A stretch of 64,000 nucleotides of DNA. Origin: Dyella psychrodurans. GTDB lineage: Bacteria > Pseudomonadota > Gammaproteobacteria > Xanthomonadales > Rhodanobacteraceae. Within the stretch, counting starts at the first letter, position 1. The number at the start of each line of letters is the position of its first letter. The stretch is from the NCBI RefSeq assembly GCF_003363265.1, contig NZ_QRBF01000005.1, positions 314,571 to 378,570 on the forward strand, read 5' to 3'. This document shows, one piece after another, positions 9,295-17,931 of this stretch. The notes under the pieces were generated by a model. The model was not told the DNA's origin. It made no database searches and saw only the letters and a list, made by a program, of their open reading frames with translations. Both the position numbers and the translations under genes were made by a program.

Positions 9295-10599
9295 TCACGC
9301 ACGCTCCGGATTGAAACGCTTTTTGATGCTTTGCCAGCACTGGTAGTAATCGTGCTGCAATTGCGGCGCATCGAGCGCTTGTTGGGTCGGATGAATCACC
9401 TTGCGCGTTTCGAACATGAAGGCCATCGTGCCGGTGATGTGATCGGGCTTGCTCACATCCGCCGCGCTCGCCTTCTCGAAACTCGATTCATCCGGACCAT
9501 GGCCGCTCATGCAGTTGTGCAGGCTCGAGCCGCCCGGCACGAAGCCGCCGGCCTTGGCGTCGTACGCGCCTTCGATCAACCCCATGAATTCACTGGCCAC
9601 GTTGCGATGGAAATACGGCGGACGGAACGTGTGCTCGGCCACCAGCCAGCGCGGCGGGAAAATCACGAAATCCACGTTCGCCGTGCCTGGCGTATCGCTG
9701 GGCGATGTCAGGACGGTGAAGATCGATGGATCGGGATGGTCCACGCTGATCGAACCCACCGTGTTGAAGCGGGTCAGATCGTATTTGTAGGGCGCGTAAT
9801 TGCCGTGCCACGCGACCACATTCAGCGGCGAGTGATCGATACGTGCCGACCACAGCGCACCCTGGAATTTGTTGATCAGTTCGAAATCGCCTTCCACATC
9901 TTCGTAAGCCGCATGCGGCGTGAGGAAGTCGCGCGGCAGCGCCATCGAGTTGGCGCCGATCGGGCCAAGATCCGGCAGGCGAAGCAGGCTGCCGAAGTTT
10001 TCCGCGACATAGCCGCGCGCTTCGGCATCCAGCAGTTCGACGCGGAAGCGAACGCCACGCGGAACGACCGCGACTTCCAACGGCTTGATATCCAGCACGC
10101 CCAGCTCGGTCGCCAGACGCAGGCGGCCTTGCTGCGGCACGATCAGCAATTCGCCATCGGCGTCATAGAAGAAACGCCCCTGCATCGAGCGGTTGGCCGC
10201 GTAGATGTGAATGCCGCAACCGGCCTGCTCCGCCGCGCTGCCATTGCCGGCGAGTGTCACCAAGCCATCGACGAAATCGGTGGGCTGAGCGGGCATCGGC
10301 CACGGATCCCAGCGCAGCTGGTTCGGTGTGGCAGGTGCCTCGTGGAAGCGGTTGTGGAAGGTAGCGTGCGCGAGCGGCTTGAACGGTTGGTGCATGGCTG
10401 CAGGCCGGATGCGGTAGAGCCAACTGCGCCGATTGGTGTGCCGTGGCGCGGTGAACGCCGAACCGGACAGTTGCTCGGCATACAAGCCATGGGCCACGCG
10501 CTGCGGGGAATTCTGGCCAGCCGGCAACACACCCGCGATCGCCTCGGTGGCGAATTCGTTACCAAAACCCGACTGGTACTTCTGTTCGTTCGTTGACAT
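9295..10599 (-). CDS. hmgA: homogentisate 1,2-dioxygenase
   Basis: Non-heme iron enzyme that opens the ring of homogentisate to maleylacetoacetate in tyrosine and phenylalanine catabolism. The 434-residue protein starts at the ATG at 10599 ([16 protein letters not shown]), with GGAG five bases upstream; the open frame to 10632 is unsupported. [13 protein letters not shown] is the family N-terminus. Iron ligands fall in [12 protein letters not shown] (His, Glu) and [12 protein letters not shown] (His). It is the first gene of a probable hmgA-fahA operon; hppD lies 570 bases away on the same strand with an unrelated membrane gene between, on the other strand. Confidence 0.96.
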   Translation of the reverse strand: MSTNEQKYQSGFGNEFATEAIAGVLPAGQNSPQRVAHGLYAEQLSGSAFTAPRHTNRRSWLYRIRPAAMHQPFKPLAHATFHNRFHEAPATPNQLRWDPWPMPAQPTDFVDGLVTLAGNGSAAEQAGCGIHIYAANRSMQGRFFYDADGELLIVPQQGRLRLATELGVLDIKPLEVAVVPRGVRFRVELLDAEARGYVAENFGSLLRLPDLGPIGANSMALPRDFLTPHAAYEDVEGDFELINKFQGALWSARIDHSPLNVVAWHGNYAPYKYDLTRFNTVGSISVDHPDPSIFTVLTSPSDTPGTANVDFVIFPPRWLVAEHTFRPPYFHRNVASEFMGLIEGAYDAKAGGFVPGGSSLHNCMSGHGPDESSFEKASAADVSKPDHITGTMAFMFETRKVIHPTQQALDAPQLQHDYYQCWQSIKKRFNPERA

Positions 10600-10721
10600 G
10601 AAAGCTCCGCGACCTCGGGTGCCATACAACACACCAGCGCCGATCCTATTACTCTTGACCTCGCCTCGCTCAGGGAATGAGGCGACACCTATCTGACTGC
10701 AACGACTGCAAAGGGGAAAAC

Positions 10722-11117
10722 ATGTCCGATCAATACGCTTCGCTTGGCCAGGCTCCCAGCCATTCGATCAATGACCTCATCCAGCCACTGGCATCCGGCA
10801 AGGGGTGGATGAAGTTCGTAGGCATCATGTTCATCATCCAGGGTGCCATCACGGCCCTCACCATCGTCGGCATTCTGATTGCGTGGCTACCGATCTGGAC
10901 CGGCGTGCTGCTGGTCCAATCCGCAGGCGCCCTCGAAAATGCCCAGCGCAGCGGCGACGTATTTGCACTGAAGGAATCCTTTTCCAAGCTCAGAACGTAC
11001 TTCGTCATACAAGGCGTGCTTTATCTGGTGGGAATCGCGCTCATGGTGCTGTACTTCATGTTCTTCGCTGCGAGGTTCGCAACGATGATGAAGACCGGCG
11101 CTTTCCCGCATCACTGA
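10722..11117 (+). CDS. small membrane protein, DUF5362-like
   Basis: Predicted inner-membrane protein of 131 residues. After a soluble N-terminus of about 28 residues come hydrophobic segments at roughly 30-53, 55-68 and 95-115 ([38 protein letters not shown]). The pattern and the WMKFVGI and [16 protein letters not shown] motifs recall DUF5362; I cannot confirm that without a search. The start at 10722 is supported by AGGGGAA six bases upstream. It lies between hmgA and hppD but on the opposite strand, so a catabolic role is not implied. A GCGTGGC/GCCACGC inverted repeat between it and hppD may end transcription. Confidence 0.7.
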   Translation: MSDQYASLGQAPSHSINDLIQPLASGKGWMKFVGIMFIIQGAITALTIVGILIAWLPIWTGVLLVQSAGALENAQRSGDVFALKESFSKLRTYFVIQGVLYLVGIALMVLYFMFFAARFATMMKTGAFPHH

Positions 11118-11171
11118 CGCACACTGCCGTGGCGTGGCCATCCGGACAGGTCAGCCACGCTTTCGAAACAC

Positions 11172-12266
11172 TTAGAGCACGCCGCGCTTCATCTGGTCGC
11201 GCTCGATCGATTCGAACAGCGCCTGGAAGTTGCCCTCGCCGAAACCTTCGTTGCCCTTGCGCTGGATGATCTCGAAGAAGATCGGACCGATGTTGTTCTG
11301 CGTGAAGATCTGCAGCAACTTGCGCTGCTTGGTCTCCAGATCGGCATCGATCAGGATCTTGTTCTTCGCCAGGCGCGGCACGTCTTCGCCGTGGTTGGGA
11401 ATGCGCATGTCGATCACGTCGAAATACGTATCCGGCGTGTCGAGGAACTCCACGCCCGTCGCGCGCATCGCTTCCACCGTGTCGTAGATGTTGTCGGTGA
11501 AGCAGGCGATGTGCTGGATGCCTTCGCCGTGGTAAGCGTCGAGGTATTCGTTGATCTGGCTCTTCGGATCGCTCGATTCGTTGAGCGGAATGCGCACGAT
11601 GCCGTCCGGTGCCGTCATCGCCTTGGATACCAGGCCCGTCTTGGCGCCCTTGATGTCGAAGTAACGGATCTCGCGGAAGTTGAACAGGCGCTCGTAGTAA
11701 TCGGACCACTTCTGCATGTTGCCGAAGTAGAGGTTGTGCGTGAGGTGATCGATGAAGGTCAGACCGAAGCCGACGGGATGCTGGTTCGCGCCAGGGACCG
11801 GCACGTAATCGCCGTCGTAAATGCTGCCGGCATCGCCGTAGCGGTCCACCAGATAGAGCATGCAATCGCCGATGCCCTTCACGACCGGGGCATTCACGGC
11901 CTTGGTGTCCGCCTTGTCGGTCGATGCCTCACCGCCGTTGGCGAGCACGGTCTTCAAGACGTCCGCCGCCGGCTTCTTGAAGCGGATGGCAAAACCGGAT
12001 GCACAGGGACCGTGCTTGGCGGCAAAATCGGCGGCAAAGGAATGCGGATCTTCGTTGACCAGGAAGTTCACGCCGCCCTGTCGGTAGACGGTGATCGGCC
12101 GGCTCTTGTGCTTGAGCACGGCGGTGAAGCCCATGCTCTTGAACAGTGTGTGGAGCTCGCCGGCACGGCCGGCCGGCGCGGCAAACTCCACGAATTCGAA
12201 CCCGTCGATACCCATCGGGTTCTCGAACGTGGTGACCTGCATGCCGAGGTTGGGCTGGGCGTTCAT
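11172..12266 (-). CDS. hppD: 4-hydroxyphenylpyruvate dioxygenase
   Basis: Iron(II) enzyme that converts 4-hydroxyphenylpyruvate to homogentisate, the substrate of HmgA. The 364-residue protein has the two-module vicinal-oxygen-chelate fold of the family. Iron ligands are visible in FIDHLTHNLYFG (His), GIQHIACFTDNIYD (His) and IFFEIIQRKGNEGFGEGNF (Glu); the last is also the family signature. The ATG at 12266 has AGGAG six bases upstream. A strong promoter lies 85 bases upstream at 12351-12379, with a MarR-type palindrome in its spacer, and the marR gene is divergent. This gives a clear model of MarR repression of tyrosine catabolism. Confidence 0.97.
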   Translation of the reverse strand: MNAQPNLGMQVTTFENPMGIDGFEFVEFAAPAGRAGELHTLFKSMGFTAVLKHKSRPITVYRQGGVNFLVNEDPHSFAADFAAKHGPCASGFAIRFKKPAADVLKTVLANGGEASTDKADTKAVNAPVVKGIGDCMLYLVDRYGDAGSIYDGDYVPVPGANQHPVGFGLTFIDHLTHNLYFGNMQKWSDYYERLFNFREIRYFDIKGAKTGLVSKAMTAPDGIVRIPLNESSDPKSQINEYLDAYHGEGIQHIACFTDNIYDTVEAMRATGVEFLDTPDTYFDVIDMRIPNHGEDVPRLAKNKILIDADLETKQRKLLQIFTQNNIGPIFFEIIQRKGNEGFGEGNFQALFESIERDQMKRGVL

Positions 12267-12350
12267 GGCGCGCTCCTGATCTATTCGATGCGTTCAAACC
12301 GATGCGCGACGGCGGCTACGCGAGCGTGCCACCATCGCCATAAGCCCAAT

Positions 12351-12379
12351 GTTATAGTTACAAATGAAACTAATTGCAA
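12351..12379 (-). promoter_or_regulatory. sigma70-type promoter of hppD
   Basis: On the minus strand TTGCAA (12379-12374) and TATAAC (12356-12351) are separated by exactly 17 bases, a near-consensus promoter. Transcription would start near 12344, giving a leader of about 78 bases. The spacer is filled by the palindrome at 12355-12372. Confidence 0.75.
12355..12372. promoter_or_regulatory. predicted MarR operator in the hppD-marR intergenic region
   Basis: TAGTTAC-AAAT-GAAACTA is an inverted repeat of 7-bp arms with one mismatch and a 4-base centre, the size typical of MarR sites. It fills the -35/-10 spacer of the hppD promoter, and a TATAGT hexamer for marR overlaps its other side, so one site could control both genes. 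Binding is inference. Confidence 0.65.
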
Positions 12380-12393
12380 GGAACAGTGCCGCA

Positions 12394-12858
12394 ATGCCCA
12401 ACCCGCGCAAGCCTGCCCCCGCCGGAGCCGAACACGCCCCCCTGGAGCTGGAGCATTTCCTGCCCTACAAGCTCTCCATCCTTTCCAACACGGTGAGCCA
12501 GGCCATCGCGGACGATTACCAGCAACGTTACGACCTGAGCGTGACGGAATGGCGAGTCATGGCGGTATTGGCGCGGTTTCACGGCCTGTCGGCGCGCGAA
12601 GTGGCCGAGCGCACTGCCATGGACAAGGTGGCCGTGAGCCGTGCACTGGCCCGGCTGGTGGAAGCCGGTCGGGTGCATCGCGAAACGCACGGCGGCGACA
12701 AGCGCCGCTCCGTGCTGAGCCTCACCGAGGCGGGATGGCTGATTCACGACGATGTGGCGCCGATGGCGCGCGCCCGCGAGCGCGAGGTGTTGGCGAAGCT
12801 CGATGCCGAAGAGCAGCAGTGGCTGACCCGCATCCTGGACAAACTGCTCGCGCATTGA
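12394..12858 (+). CDS. MarR family transcriptional regulator, probable regulator of hppD
   Basis: Winged-helix dimeric repressor of 154 residues. The recognition region YDLSVTEWRVMAVLARF, LSAREVAERTAMDKVAVSR (helix-turn-helix, about residues 67-85) and the wing THGGDKRRSVLSLTEAG are all typical. I choose the ATG at 12394 over the in-frame ATG at 12364, because 12364 lies inside the predicted operator and AAGGAA sits ten bases before 12394. The gene is divergent from hppD, so it most likely represses hppD and itself and responds to an aromatic intermediate; the ligand is not known from sequence. It converges on the peptide transporter gene across a hairpin at 12871-12902. Confidence 0.88.
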   Translation: MPNPRKPAPAGAEHAPLELEHFLPYKLSILSNTVSQAIADDYQQRYDLSVTEWRVMAVLARFHGLSAREVAERTAMDKVAVSRALARLVEAGRVHRETHGGDKRRSVLSLTEAGWLIHDDVAPMARAREREVLAKLDAEEQQWLTRILDKLLAH

Positions 12859-12870
12859 AACGGGCGTGGA

Positions 12871-12902
12871 CGAGTCATTCCGGCAGAATCCGGAATGACT
12901 CG
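12871..12902. repeat. single REP-like hairpin between convergent genes
   Basis: A perfect 13-bp inverted repeat with a 6-base loop. Its core, GTCATTCCGG and CCGGAATGAC, matches the ends of the larger repeats at 14534, 17809 and 47567. It lies between the marR and transporter stop codons and may also end transcription, but there is no T run. Confidence 0.7.
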
Positions 12903-12910
12903 ATGCGCGA

Positions 12911-14419
12911 TTACTTCACGCCGTGCATCAAGCGGTTGATCAAGGGCGAGATCAGCAGCAACAACGCGCCCGCACCAACCAGCAGCCAGAAGCCGAACGT
13001 GAACCCGCCCAGGGCGGAGGCAGCCGTCATGCCGGTGGTGCCGCTGATGTAACCCGCCACCAGCCCTGACAAATTGCCGCCCACGGCGAGCGAAAGAAAC
13101 CATCCGCCCATCGCCACACCGACCAACCGCGGCGGCGCCAGCTTGGTGACCATCGACAAGCCGATCGGTGACAGGCACAGCTCGCCCACCGTTTGCAGCA
13201 CGTAGCACAGCGTCAACGGCCAGAACGGTATGAGGCTGCCGCCTGCTCCGATCAACTTCGACAACGCATACATCAAACCGGCGAATCCAAGCCCGTTGAA
13301 AATCAGCCCCAGGCCGAACTTGCGCGGGATCGACGGCTCCATGTGCCGCTTGCCAAGCAGTCCCCACGTCACCGACACCACGGGCGCCAGCACGATGATC
13401 GCCAGCGGACTGACCGACTGGAACCAAGCCACCGGGAACATCCAGCCCCCTGGCATGCGGCGATCGACGAGATTTTCCGCGAGGAAGTTGAACGAGGTGC
13501 CGAGCTGGTAATAGAACGTCCAGAACAGCACATTGAACGCGAAGATGATCAGCATCGCGACGACGCGATCCAGTTGCACCTTGTCATGACGCTTCGCTTC
13601 GACGATCAGCAACGCAGCGACAACAACGAACAGCGGCGCGAGCACAAGCGAGAGGCGATCCGCGCCGTATCTCAGCAGAAGATATACGAGCGGCACTGCG
13701 ACAACGATGCCGACCAGTACCCACACGACCCGATTCAAACCTTCCGCGCCCGGCGCCGGACGCCCCACGCCCCGAAGACCTCGTCGACCGAACCAAAACC
13801 AGAACAGGCTCAGAATCATGCCCACGCCTGCCGCCGCGAACACCACCTTGTAGTTGTCCTGCATCGGCGTGTCGGTGAAATACGCGGCCAGCCATCCCGT
13901 CAGCAGCGGCGCCACCAGCGCGCCGAAATTGATACCCATGTAGAAAAGCGTGAAGCCGCGATCGCGACGCTCATCGCTCATCCCGTAAAGCTGACCCACC
14001 ATCGACGAGATGTTGGGCTTGAACAGGCCGTTGCCCACGATGACCAAGGCCAGGCCGCACAAGAGAAGATTCTTGTCGGGCAGCATCATCACAAACAGGC
14101 CAAGCCCCATCACCAGCGCGCCGACGAGGATCGAACGCTGGTACCCGATGATCTTGTCGGCGACGTAGCCGCCGAAGATGCTGCTGGCGTAAACAAGCGC
14201 GGTGTAGGCGCTGAAAATCGCACTGGCCCAGGCCTGGCCGGACGGATCGCCGTGATAGAACTGCGCCACGATGTACAGAGCCAGCGCCCAGCTCACGCTG
14301 TAGAACGCGAAGCGCTCCCAGAATTCGGTCATGAACAGCATCCACAGCGGACGCGGGTGACCGAGCATCTGCGGAAAGTCGGGCGCGGCGGCGACGCCGG
14401 CTTCGGGATTCTGGCTCAC
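12911..14419 (-). CDS. POT/PTR family proton-dependent peptide transporter
   Basis: Inner-membrane symporter of 502 residues that imports di- and tripeptides with protons. The E-x-x-E-R motif of the family is present in helix 1 (FMTEFWERFAFYSV). Other conserved stretches are GGYVADKIIGYQRSI, GNGLFKPNISSMVGQLY and FTLFYMGINFGALVAPLL, and the C-terminal half has LSPIGLSMVTKLAPPRL. About 14 hydrophobic segments can be counted, including two extra ones in the middle as in bacterial POT proteins. It starts at the ATG at 14419. It sits between marR and kynA, an arrangement that fits amino acid and peptide use, but it has no promoter evidence linking it to either. Confidence 0.92.
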   Translation of the reverse strand: MSQNPEAGVAAAPDFPQMLGHPRPLWMLFMTEFWERFAFYSVSWALALYIVAQFYHGDPSGQAWASAIFSAYTALVYASSIFGGYVADKIIGYQRSILVGALVMGLGLFVMMLPDKNLLLCGLALVIVGNGLFKPNISSMVGQLYGMSDERRDRGFTLFYMGINFGALVAPLLTGWLAAYFTDTPMQDNYKVVFAAAGVGMILSLFWFWFGRRGLRGVGRPAPGAEGLNRVVWVLVGIVVAVPLVYLLLRYGADRLSLVLAPLFVVVAALLIVEAKRHDKVQLDRVVAMLIIFAFNVLFWTFYYQLGTSFNFLAENLVDRRMPGGWMFPVAWFQSVSPLAIIVLAPVVSVTWGLLGKRHMEPSIPRKFGLGLIFNGLGFAGLMYALSKLIGAGGSLIPFWPLTLCYVLQTVGELCLSPIGLSMVTKLAPPRLVGVAMGGWFLSLAVGGNLSGLVAGYISGTTGMTAASALGGFTFGFWLLVGAGALLLLISPLINRLMHGVK

Positions 14420-14533
14420 GGATTTCCCCCTGAATAATGGGCACAGCAGCTTCGTATCGACAACGCACTGATTTTGCTACATGTAACCAGCTGCGCCGTT
14501 GCCGTCAAACACAATGCAACATCTTTGGCGCGC

Positions 14534-14654
14534 CGTCATTCCGGCGAAGGCCGGAATCCAGTCCAAATAAACAGTGCGAAGCACGCAACTTTTTTTGATT
14601 TGAGTGCTTCGCACGACATGTTCAAACTGGATTCCGGCCTTCGCCGGAATGACG
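14534..14654. repeat. REP doublet (copy A), 121-bp palindromic element
   Basis: Outer 29-base arms (14534-14562 and 14626-14654) are exact reverse complements, and each arm is itself a small hairpin (ATTCCGGC-gaag-GCCGGAAT). The centre holds GTGCGAAGCAC and GTGCTTCGCAC facing each other. It lies just beyond the kynA stop codon and upstream of the peptide transporter. The GAGTGCTTCGCAC piece recurs in copy C. Confidence 0.85.
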
Positions 14655-14665
14655 ATGAGGTGCGA

Positions 14666-15514
14666 TCAACTTCCCAGCACGGTGCGCACGTCCAGCAGCT
14701 CGGGGAAAAACTCCAGCTCCAGCGCCTTCTTCAAAAACGCCACGCCCGAGGAACCACCCGTACCGCGCCGGTGTCCGATGATGCGCTCCACGGTTTTCAT
14801 ATGGCGGAAACGCCAAAGCTGGAAACTTTCCTCCACATCCACCAGCTGTTCGCACATGTGGTACTCCGGCCAGAACGTCGCACGCTCTTCGTAAATGCGC
14901 TTGAACACAGGCAGCAAAGCTTCATGGCGCTGATACGGCTCGCTCCAGTCGCGATTCACCCGCACGTCCGGCACCGCGTGGCCGCGGCGCGCGAGGTAGC
15001 GCAGGAATTCGTCGTAAAGACCGGGCGATTCCAGCACCTCGCGCAAGACCGCCTGCGCCGCCGGGTCGTGATCGAACACGCGCAACATCTGCGCATTCTT
15101 GTTGCCCAGCAGAAATTCGATCACACGGTATTGCAGCGACTGAAAGCCCGACGACGGCCCCAGCACGTTGCGGAACTCCAGGTATTCCGACGGCGTGAGC
15201 GTTTCAAGCACCGCCCATTGTTCGAAAAGCTGCCGCTGCACCTGCTTCACGCGGGCCAGAATCTTGAGGCAGGCGTTCACGTCGTCGATGCGCAGGTGCG
15301 CGATGGCCGACTTCAGTTCATGGATGATCAGCTTCATCCACAGCTCGGCCACCTGATGCTGCACGATGAACAGCATCTCGTCGTGGTGCGGCGGCTGGCT
15401 GAGGGGGTGCTGGGCGGTCAGCAGCTGGTCCAGCCGCAGGTAGCCGCCGTAGGTCATCTGTCCGTTCAGGTCGAGCTGGATGCCCGCCTCGAGGTCACGC
15501 TGATTGTCCGTCAT
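14666..15514 (-). CDS. kynA: tryptophan 2,3-dioxygenase
   Basis: Heme enzyme that opens the indole ring of L-tryptophan to N-formylkynurenine, first step of the kynurenine pathway. The 282-residue protein has the family landmarks in order: [36 protein letters not shown] (substrate and heme pocket, with the distal His), [20 protein letters not shown], and [20 protein letters not shown] with the proximal heme His, followed by [12 protein letters not shown]. The start at 15514 is an ATG at the usual position. No other kynurenine gene is in the window. It diverges from the 2-oxoacid dehydrogenase operon. Confidence 0.96.
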   Translation of the reverse strand: MTDNQRDLEAGIQLDLNGQMTYGGYLRLDQLLTAQHPLSQPPHHDEMLFIVQHQVAELWMKLIIHELKSAIAHLRIDDVNACLKILARVKQVQRQLFEQWAVLETLTPSEYLEFRNVLGPSSGFQSLQYRVIEFLLGNKNAQMLRVFDHDPAAQAVLREVLESPGLYDEFLRYLARRGHAVPDVRVNRDWSEPYQRHEALLPVFKRIYEERATFWPEYHMCEQLVDVEESFQLWRFRHMKTVERIIGHRRGTGGSSGVAFLKKALELEFFPELLDVRTVLGS

Positions 15515-15595
15515 GGCGCCCGCAAACCCGCAAAGATGCTCATGTTACCCGGTATGGCAAGGCATGCCGTACGGGCTCGCATGCTGCAGTGTACC

Positions 15596-15625
15596 TTGCG
15601 GCGCAACATGGCTGCCTGCTATCAA
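15596..15625 (+). promoter_or_regulatory. candidate promoter of the 2-oxoacid dehydrogenase operon
   Basis: TTGCGG at 15596 and TATCAA at 15620 are 18 bases apart, about 100 bases before the GTG start of the E1alpha gene. The -10 matches only moderately, so this is a weak call. Confidence 0.35.
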
Positions 15626-15724
15626 ATAGGGGTTTTTTTGGGACTTTCCCTGTGAGCCAGGCCCCACTGGATGGGCCTCGCCTCCCCGCAGAAACTATTT
15701 CCTTACCCCACCCGGGAGCGAGTC

Positions 15725-16810
15725 GTGTCCATCGCCGCCAAGTTTGAAATCGAATATCTGCAATACCTCGACGCCGAAGGCAAACAGGTCCGTGACGATC
15801 TGCCTGAGTTCGCCAAAGACCTCAGCCACATGGTCGAGCTGTACAAGCTGATGCTGTCGACCCGCGTGTTCGACGCGAAGTCCGTTGCGCTGCAACGTAC
15901 CGGCAAGCTCGGTACTTATGCAAGTTGCCTCGGTCACGAAGCCGCACACGTCGGCATCGGCAGCTCCATGAAGCCCGAAGACGTGCTGGCCCCCAGCTAT
16001 CGCGAATACGGCGCCCAGCTCTACCGCGGCGTACAGCCGCGCGAGGTGTACATGTACTGGGGCGGCGACGAGCGCGGTAACGATTATCAGAAAGAACCCG
16101 CACGCCACGACTTCGCCTGGTCGGTGCCGATCGCCACGCAATGCCTGCACGCTGCCGGCTCCGCCCTGGCGTTCAAGATCCGCAACGAACCGCGCGTGGC
16201 CGTGTGCACGATCGGCGACGGCGGTTCGTCCAAGGGTGACTTCTACGGTGCCATCAATATCGCCGGCGCGCAGAACCTGCCGATGGTCGCCGTGATCGTC
16301 AACAACCAGTGGGCGATTTCGGTGCCGCGCAAGATCCAGTCCGGCGCGCCGACGCTTGCGCAGAAGGGCATCGCCGCGGGTCTCTTCTCGATCCAGGTGG
16401 ACGGCAACGACATCATCGCCGTGCGCAAGGCGATGGAAGACGCGCTCGAACGCGCTCGTACCGGCAAGGGCGGCAGCGTGCTGGAACTGGTGACCTATCG
16501 CCTGAGCGACCACACCACGGCCGACGACGCACGTCGCTATCGTGGCGAGCAGGAAGTGAAGGACGCGTGGGCCAAGGAGCCGATGAAGCGCCTGCGCAAC
16601 TGGCTGGTCGCCAAGGGTGCATGGGACGACAAGAAGGAAGAAGCCTGGAAGACCGAGTGCGACGACTGGATGGATAACGAGGTCAACGCCTACCTCGAAA
16701 CCAAGACCCAGCCTGTCACGGCGATGTTCGATTACACCTTCGCCGAAGTTCCGGCCGATCTGGCCAAACAACGCGATCTCGCAATCTCGCTCGACAAGAA
16801 GGCGCACTAA
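15725..16810 (+). CDS. 2-oxoacid dehydrogenase E1 component, alpha subunit (pyruvate or branched-chain type)
   Basis: Thiamine-diphosphate-dependent decarboxylase subunit that, with the beta subunit, decarboxylates a 2-oxoacid and acylates the E2 lipoyl group. The TPP-binding motif runs from GDGGSSKGDFYGAINIAG to NNQWAISVP, and the SDHTTADDARRYR loop is the regulatory/phosphorylation-loop equivalent. I set the start at the GTG at 15725 because GGGAG lies six bases before it; the frame extends to 15671. The protein has 361 residues, usual for the alpha chain. Heterotetrameric E1 of this kind can be pyruvate- or branched-chain-specific; xanthomonads are rich in iso-fatty acids, which would favour the latter, but sequence alone does not decide. 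Next gene is 3 bases away. Confidence 0.9.
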   Translation: MSIAAKFEIEYLQYLDAEGKQVRDDLPEFAKDLSHMVELYKLMLSTRVFDAKSVALQRTGKLGTYASCLGHEAAHVGIGSSMKPEDVLAPSYREYGAQLYRGVQPREVYMYWGGDERGNDYQKEPARHDFAWSVPIATQCLHAAGSALAFKIRNEPRVAVCTIGDGGSSKGDFYGAINIAGAQNLPMVAVIVNNQWAISVPRKIQSGAPTLAQKGIAAGLFSIQVDGNDIIAVRKAMEDALERARTGKGGSVLELVTYRLSDHTTADDARRYRGEQEVKDAWAKEPMKRLRNWLVAKGAWDDKKEEAWKTECDDWMDNEVNAYLETKTQPVTAMFDYTFAEVPADLAKQRDLAISLDKKAH

Positions 16811-16813
16811 GCC

Positions 16814-17794
16814 ATGGCACAAATTACTCTTATCGAAGCCGTCACCCAGGCGCTTGCATATGAAATGGCCCATGACCCGAGCGTCGTGGTGCTGGGCGAG
16901 GACGTGGGCGTGAACGGCGGCGTGTTCCGCGCCACGCAAGGCCTGCAGGAAAAGTTCGGCGAACTGCGCGTGCTCGACACGCCGCTGGACGAAACCACCA
17001 TCGCCGGCGTCACCGTCGGTCTCGCCGCACAAGGCATGAAGCCGGTTGCCGAAGCGCAGTTCGAGGGCTTCATCTATCCGATGATGGAACAGATCGCCTG
17101 CCACGCCGCGCGTTTACGCAACCGCACGCGCGGCCGCATCACCGTGCCAGCCGTATGGCGCGCACCGTGGGGCGGCGGCATTCGCGCACCGGAGCATCAC
17201 TCCGAAGCGAACGAACATCTGTTCACCAACATTCCGGGCCTGCGCGTGGTGATGCCCTCGTCGCCGGCGCGCGCTTACGGCTTGCTGCTCGCTGCGATCC
17301 GCGATCCGGATCCGGTGATGTTCTTCGAGCCCAAGCGCATCTATCGCCAGTACAAGGAAGAAGTGCCGGATGACGGCGAAGCGCTGCCGCTCGACGTGTG
17401 CTTCGTGCTGCGCGACGGCACCGACGTCACCATCGTCACGTGGGGCGCGCAGGTGAAGGAAGCGCTGGAAGCCGCCGATGCGCTGGCCGAAGAAGGCATC
17501 AGTGCCGAAGTGATCGACGTCGCCACGCTTACCCCGCTCGACTTCGACACCATCGCCGAATCGGTGCAGAAGACCGGCCGTTGCGTAATCGTGCACGAAG
17601 CACCCAAGACCGCCGGCTTCGGCGCGGAAATCGCCGCGCGCATCGCCGAGGAGTGCCTCTACGAACTGCTCGCACCGGTCGAGCGCGTCACCGGTTACGA
17701 CACGCACATTCCGCTGTTCCGTCTCGAAATGAAGTACCTGCCGAGCACGGAGCGTGTGGTCGAAGCCGCCAAGCGCACGCTCGCCAACTCCTAA
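16814..17794 (+). CDS. 2-oxoacid dehydrogenase E1 component, beta subunit
   Basis: Partner of the alpha subunit, forming the E1 heterotetramer. The 326-residue protein starts MAQITLIEAVTQALAYEM and shows GEDVGVNGGVFRATQGLQ, DTPLDETTIAGVTVG, GGGIRAPEHHSEANE and the C-terminal GRCVIVHEAPKTAGFGAEI, all typical of the beta chain. The FFEPKRIYR segment is closer to branched-chain enzymes in my reading, while the N-terminal third resembles Gram-positive pyruvate dehydrogenase; hence no symbol. Its ATG lies 3 bases after the E1alpha stop, so the two are translated together. A 115-base interval with a REP doublet separates it from E2. Confidence 0.92.
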   Translation: MAQITLIEAVTQALAYEMAHDPSVVVLGEDVGVNGGVFRATQGLQEKFGELRVLDTPLDETTIAGVTVGLAAQGMKPVAEAQFEGFIYPMMEQIACHAARLRNRTRGRITVPAVWRAPWGGGIRAPEHHSEANEHLFTNIPGLRVVMPSSPARAYGLLLAAIRDPDPVMFFEPKRIYRQYKEEVPDDGEALPLDVCFVLRDGTDVTIVTWGAQVKEALEAADALAEEGISAEVIDVATLTPLDFDTIAESVQKTGRCVIVHEAPKTAGFGAEIAARIAEECLYELLAPVERVTGYDTHIPLFRLEMKYLPSTERVVEAAKRTLANS

Positions 17795-17808
17795 GCTTAT
17801 AACCGCAC

Positions 17809-17894
17809 CGTCATTCCGGCGAAGGCCGGAGTCCAGTCAACATACCTCGCGCGAAACATACTGTTACTGGATCCCGGCTCGCGCCGGGATGACG
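17809..17894. repeat. REP doublet (copy B) inside the dehydrogenase operon
   Basis: Two facing hairpins of the same family as copies A and C: the left one centres on TTCCGGC-gaag-GCCGGA, the right one on ATCCCGGC-tcgc-GCCGGGAT. The two differ at several positions, so the element is older or a mix of two sub-types. It lies between the E1beta stop and the E2 start. Confidence 0.8.
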
Positions 17895-17931
17895 GCAGAA
17901 AAGAATCAAGACTGATTACGGGAACCGACTC

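Noticed and set aside
11132-11160. GCGTGGC/GCCACGC inverted repeat as a terminator between the DUF5362-like and hppD genes
   Set aside because: The stem is 7 bp with a 15-base loop and no T run, too weak to call.
15695-17104. 469-residue open frame on the minus strand across E1alpha and E1beta
   Set aside because: Antisense to two genes with complete TPP-enzyme motifs; no family similarity of its own.
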